The notes beneath the pieces are model-generated. The model was not told the DNA's origin, searched no databases, and saw nothing but the letters and a program-made list of their open reading frames with translations. From CAZTKP01 sp964614215 (GTDB lineage: Bacteria > UBP6 > UBA1177), in the NCBI GenBank assembly GCA_964614215.1, contig CAZTKP010000120.1, forward strand, positions 1-7,847: a stretch of 7,847 nucleotides of DNA, given 5' to 3'. A program made the position numbers and the translations under genes. Positions 6,660-7,847 of the stretch are shown here, piece after piece. Position 1 is the first letter of the stretch. Each line of letters opens with the position of its first letter.

Positions 6660-6688
6660 ATTATAGTGTATTTGTTCTCCTGTTGCAA
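6660..6688 (-). promoter_or_regulatory. Probable sigma70-type promoter for the flavoprotein gene
   Basis: Read on the minus strand, TTGCAA (6688-6683, 4 of 6) is followed after exactly 17 bp by a perfect TATAAT (6665-6660). The predicted start near 6653 gives a leader of about 53 nt to the ATG at 6600. Confidence 0.6.
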
Positions 6689-6888
6689 TTTCCTGCAGAC
6701 AAATATCAAAGGCCGTATATAAAAATGCTGAAGAGAGTATTCATCTGTAAACTTTTCTCTGAATACTGAAAACATTTCTTTTTAAAACACCGGGACTGAA
6801 TAAAATCTAAATATCAAAAAAAGCTGTCTGTGCAAAAAAGCTTATAAAATCAAGTAACTGCATTGAAAAAACCGTCGTGGAAAAATTC

Positions 6889-6917
6889 TTGACATTGTTT
6901 TTAAAATAAAATAGGCT
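6889..6917 (+). promoter_or_regulatory. Probable sigma70-type promoter for the outer-membrane barrel gene
   Basis: A perfect TTGACA at 6889-6894 is followed after 17 bp by TAGGCT (6912-6917), which keeps the three most conserved -10 positions (T1, A2, T6). A-tracts at 6866-6871 and 6881-6885 sit where an UP element would be. The predicted start near 6924 leaves a leader of about 44 nt before the ATG at 6968. AGG at 6956-6958 is 9 nt from the start codon. Confidence 0.55.
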
Positions 6918-6967
6918 TCGCCGAGAGTTTATTGGTGGATTAACAATTCTATTTTAGGTAAGAGGCT

Positions 6968-7834
6968 ATGAAACACAGTAGATTATCCATTTTTACGATT
7001 GTTTTTATCGTTTGTATTTCTTTCACCGTAATGGGTGATGACCTTTTTGATCTCGAGGGTAGCGGCCCTGCAACTCCGGAAGAAGCTACAGCTGATGAAG
7101 CTCCTCCGGCTGATGAAGCTCCTGCAGAAGCAGCTGCAGAAAAGAAAGACGCTCCCAAGACAGCTCAGCTTGAAGTTGGTGAAGCTGCAGCTGATTCAGG
7201 AAAGGAAAAGGAACTTAGGGATCTGAACATTGAGAAGAAGAAGAAGATAAAAGTTGTTCAGAAAAAAGATTTCTTCAAGGACGGTAGATTCGAGATGGGG
7301 ATCGATGTCGGTCTTGTTAGCGGTGACTGGGAAGGCGTTCTCGTTGTCGGTGCAAGAATGGCTTATCACATCAACGAGTACATCGCTATTCAGGGGAGAT
7401 TCCTTTACGGTGCAGTTTCATGGGAAAATGAAACTCTTAAACAGGCAAACGAAGTTGATGCATACGTTGCAAAGAGTAACATTGTAATGGCTGGTGGTCT
7501 TGCCGTGATGTTTACACCTTTTTATGGAAAGCTCAGTCTTTTCGGTGACATGATACCCAAGTATGATATCAATGTTACTGCCGGTGGCTTCTACTATCAG
7601 ACAAAAGCTGAAGACAAGAATAAGAGCGTTGACCCGCTTACAAACCATAATGGCGCATTTCAGATAGGTTTTGCTCCAAGATTTTTTATTGGTAAGAATG
7701 CCAGCATAAGCTTGAACTGCGACTGGTTCATCATGAAAGATGAGCGTCCGAAACAGGAAGGTGGCAAGTCGGCTTATCTTAAATCCGACTTTATGTTCAC
7801 TGTGAATGCAAGCATGTTTCTTCCCTTTAACTAA
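6968..7834 (+). CDS. Outer-membrane beta-barrel protein (Myxococcus-type OMP family)
   Basis: The 288-aa protein has a Sec signal peptide with likely cleavage after VMG (residue 23). A low-complexity Ala/Pro/Glu linker with ADEAPP-ADEAPAE repeats (about 32-60) and a highly charged stretch (78-100) precede the barrel. From about 95 the pattern is VVQKKDFFKDGRFEMGIDVGLVSGD, alternating strands such as VLVVGARMAYHINEYIAIQGRFLYGAV (124-150), and a last strand FTVNASMFLPF with the penultimate aromatic typical of BAM-assembled barrels. This resembles the outer-membrane barrel domain family common in Myxococcota, where 'VVQ-K-FF-K-GRFE' opens the domain and a 'Y-I-EY-A' strand follows. The role is unknown; small porin-like or structural barrels are possible. 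The gene is monocistronic as far as visible. Only 13 bp remain after the stop, with a GGGG that could be a Shine-Dalgarno for a further gene. Confidence 0.75.
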   Translation: MKHSRLSIFTIVFIVCISFTVMGDDLFDLEGSGPATPEEATADEAPPADEAPAEAAAEKKDAPKTAQLEVGEAAADSGKEKELRDLNIEKKKKIKVVQKKDFFKDGRFEMGIDVGLVSGDWEGVLVVGARMAYHINEYIAIQGRFLYGAVSWENETLKQANEVDAYVAKSNIVMAGGLAVMFTPFYGKLSLFGDMIPKYDINVTAGGFYYQTKAEDKNKSVDPLTNHNGAFQIGFAPRFFIGKNASISLNCDWFIMKDERPKQEGGKSAYLKSDFMFTVNASMFLPFN

Positions 7835-7847
7835 GTGGGGTAGCTGA

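Larger units (their letters stand above)
6601..6967. other. Divergent intergenic region with two promoters
   Basis: These 367 bp separate the flavoprotein gene (leftward) from the outer-membrane barrel gene (rightward). Each side has a predicted promoter, with about 200 bp between the two -35 elements. That middle stretch is AT-rich with scattered A-tracts (6816-6822, 6834-6839, 6866-6871, 6881-6885) and encodes no credible small protein. A short imperfect palindrome, CTTATCCGGTAAG, lies at 6631-6643 in the predicted leader of the flavoprotein gene; its role is unknown. I see no tRNA-like or riboswitch structure. Confidence 0.7.

Noticed and set aside
6736..6767. AGTATTC...GAATACT inverted repeat in the divergent region as an operator
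   Set aside because: A 7-bp inverted repeat with an 18-nt gap is expected about once by chance in a stretch of this size.
7418..7648. Minus-strand 76-residue frame inside the barrel gene
   Set aside because: It is antisense to a coherent signal-peptide plus barrel protein, with no independent evidence.
1..7847. Search for a new defence, toxin-antitoxin, secretion or mobile system
   Set aside because: No nuclease, transposase, integrase, helicase or toxin motif is visible. The genes are envelope proteins and one biosynthetic enzyme.

Overview
The window looks like a chromosomal segment from a diderm bacterium with many lipoproteins and moderate GC, most like the Myxococcota or former Deltaproteobacteria. 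Three things suggest this. A six-Cys-module lipoprotein carries a long (D/N)TG tract and 'S-THPD...WY' type Ig-like repeats. The C-terminal outer-membrane barrel resembles the Myxococcus-type OMP family. Most proteins here have export signals, and three of the six start with lipoprotein signals. The lineage is inferred from protein style, not from a marker gene. A run of 100 Ns shows this is a draft scaffold, possibly metagenomic.

Layout. Positions 1-476 hold the 3' end of an arylsulfotransferase-like gene. A good sigma70-type promoter (488-515) and a strong Shine-Dalgarno precede a small lipoprotein (544-1014). Its stop overlaps the start of an aspartate kinase gene, lysC (1011-2222), as ATGA. 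After 28 bp comes a large mosaic surface lipoprotein (2251-4521), interrupted by the gap at 3471-3570. Its parts in order are a lipoprotein signal, one Cys module, 40 perfect (D/N)TG tripeptides, three more Cys modules, a beta-rich region, the gap, two Ig-like repeats and a carboxypeptidase-regulatory-like domain. A convergent gene (6600-4585, minus strand) encodes a probable lipid-anchored FAD amine-oxidase-type flavoprotein with an unassigned C-terminal region of about 200 residues. A 367-bp divergent intergenic region (6601-6967) holds a promoter for each side, then an outer-membrane beta-barrel gene (6968-7834).

How the genes relate. Apart from LysC, the products are predicted to act in the envelope or at the surface. 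LysC is the only central-metabolism gene, and its translational coupling to a lipoprotein has no obvious metabolic logic. I see no mobile element, RNA gene, CRISPR array or classical defence system. The most unusual items are the codon-level structure of the (D/N)TG array, its position between Cys modules, the assembly gap that probably hides more low-complexity sequence, and the exported flavoprotein with the unknown C-terminal region.
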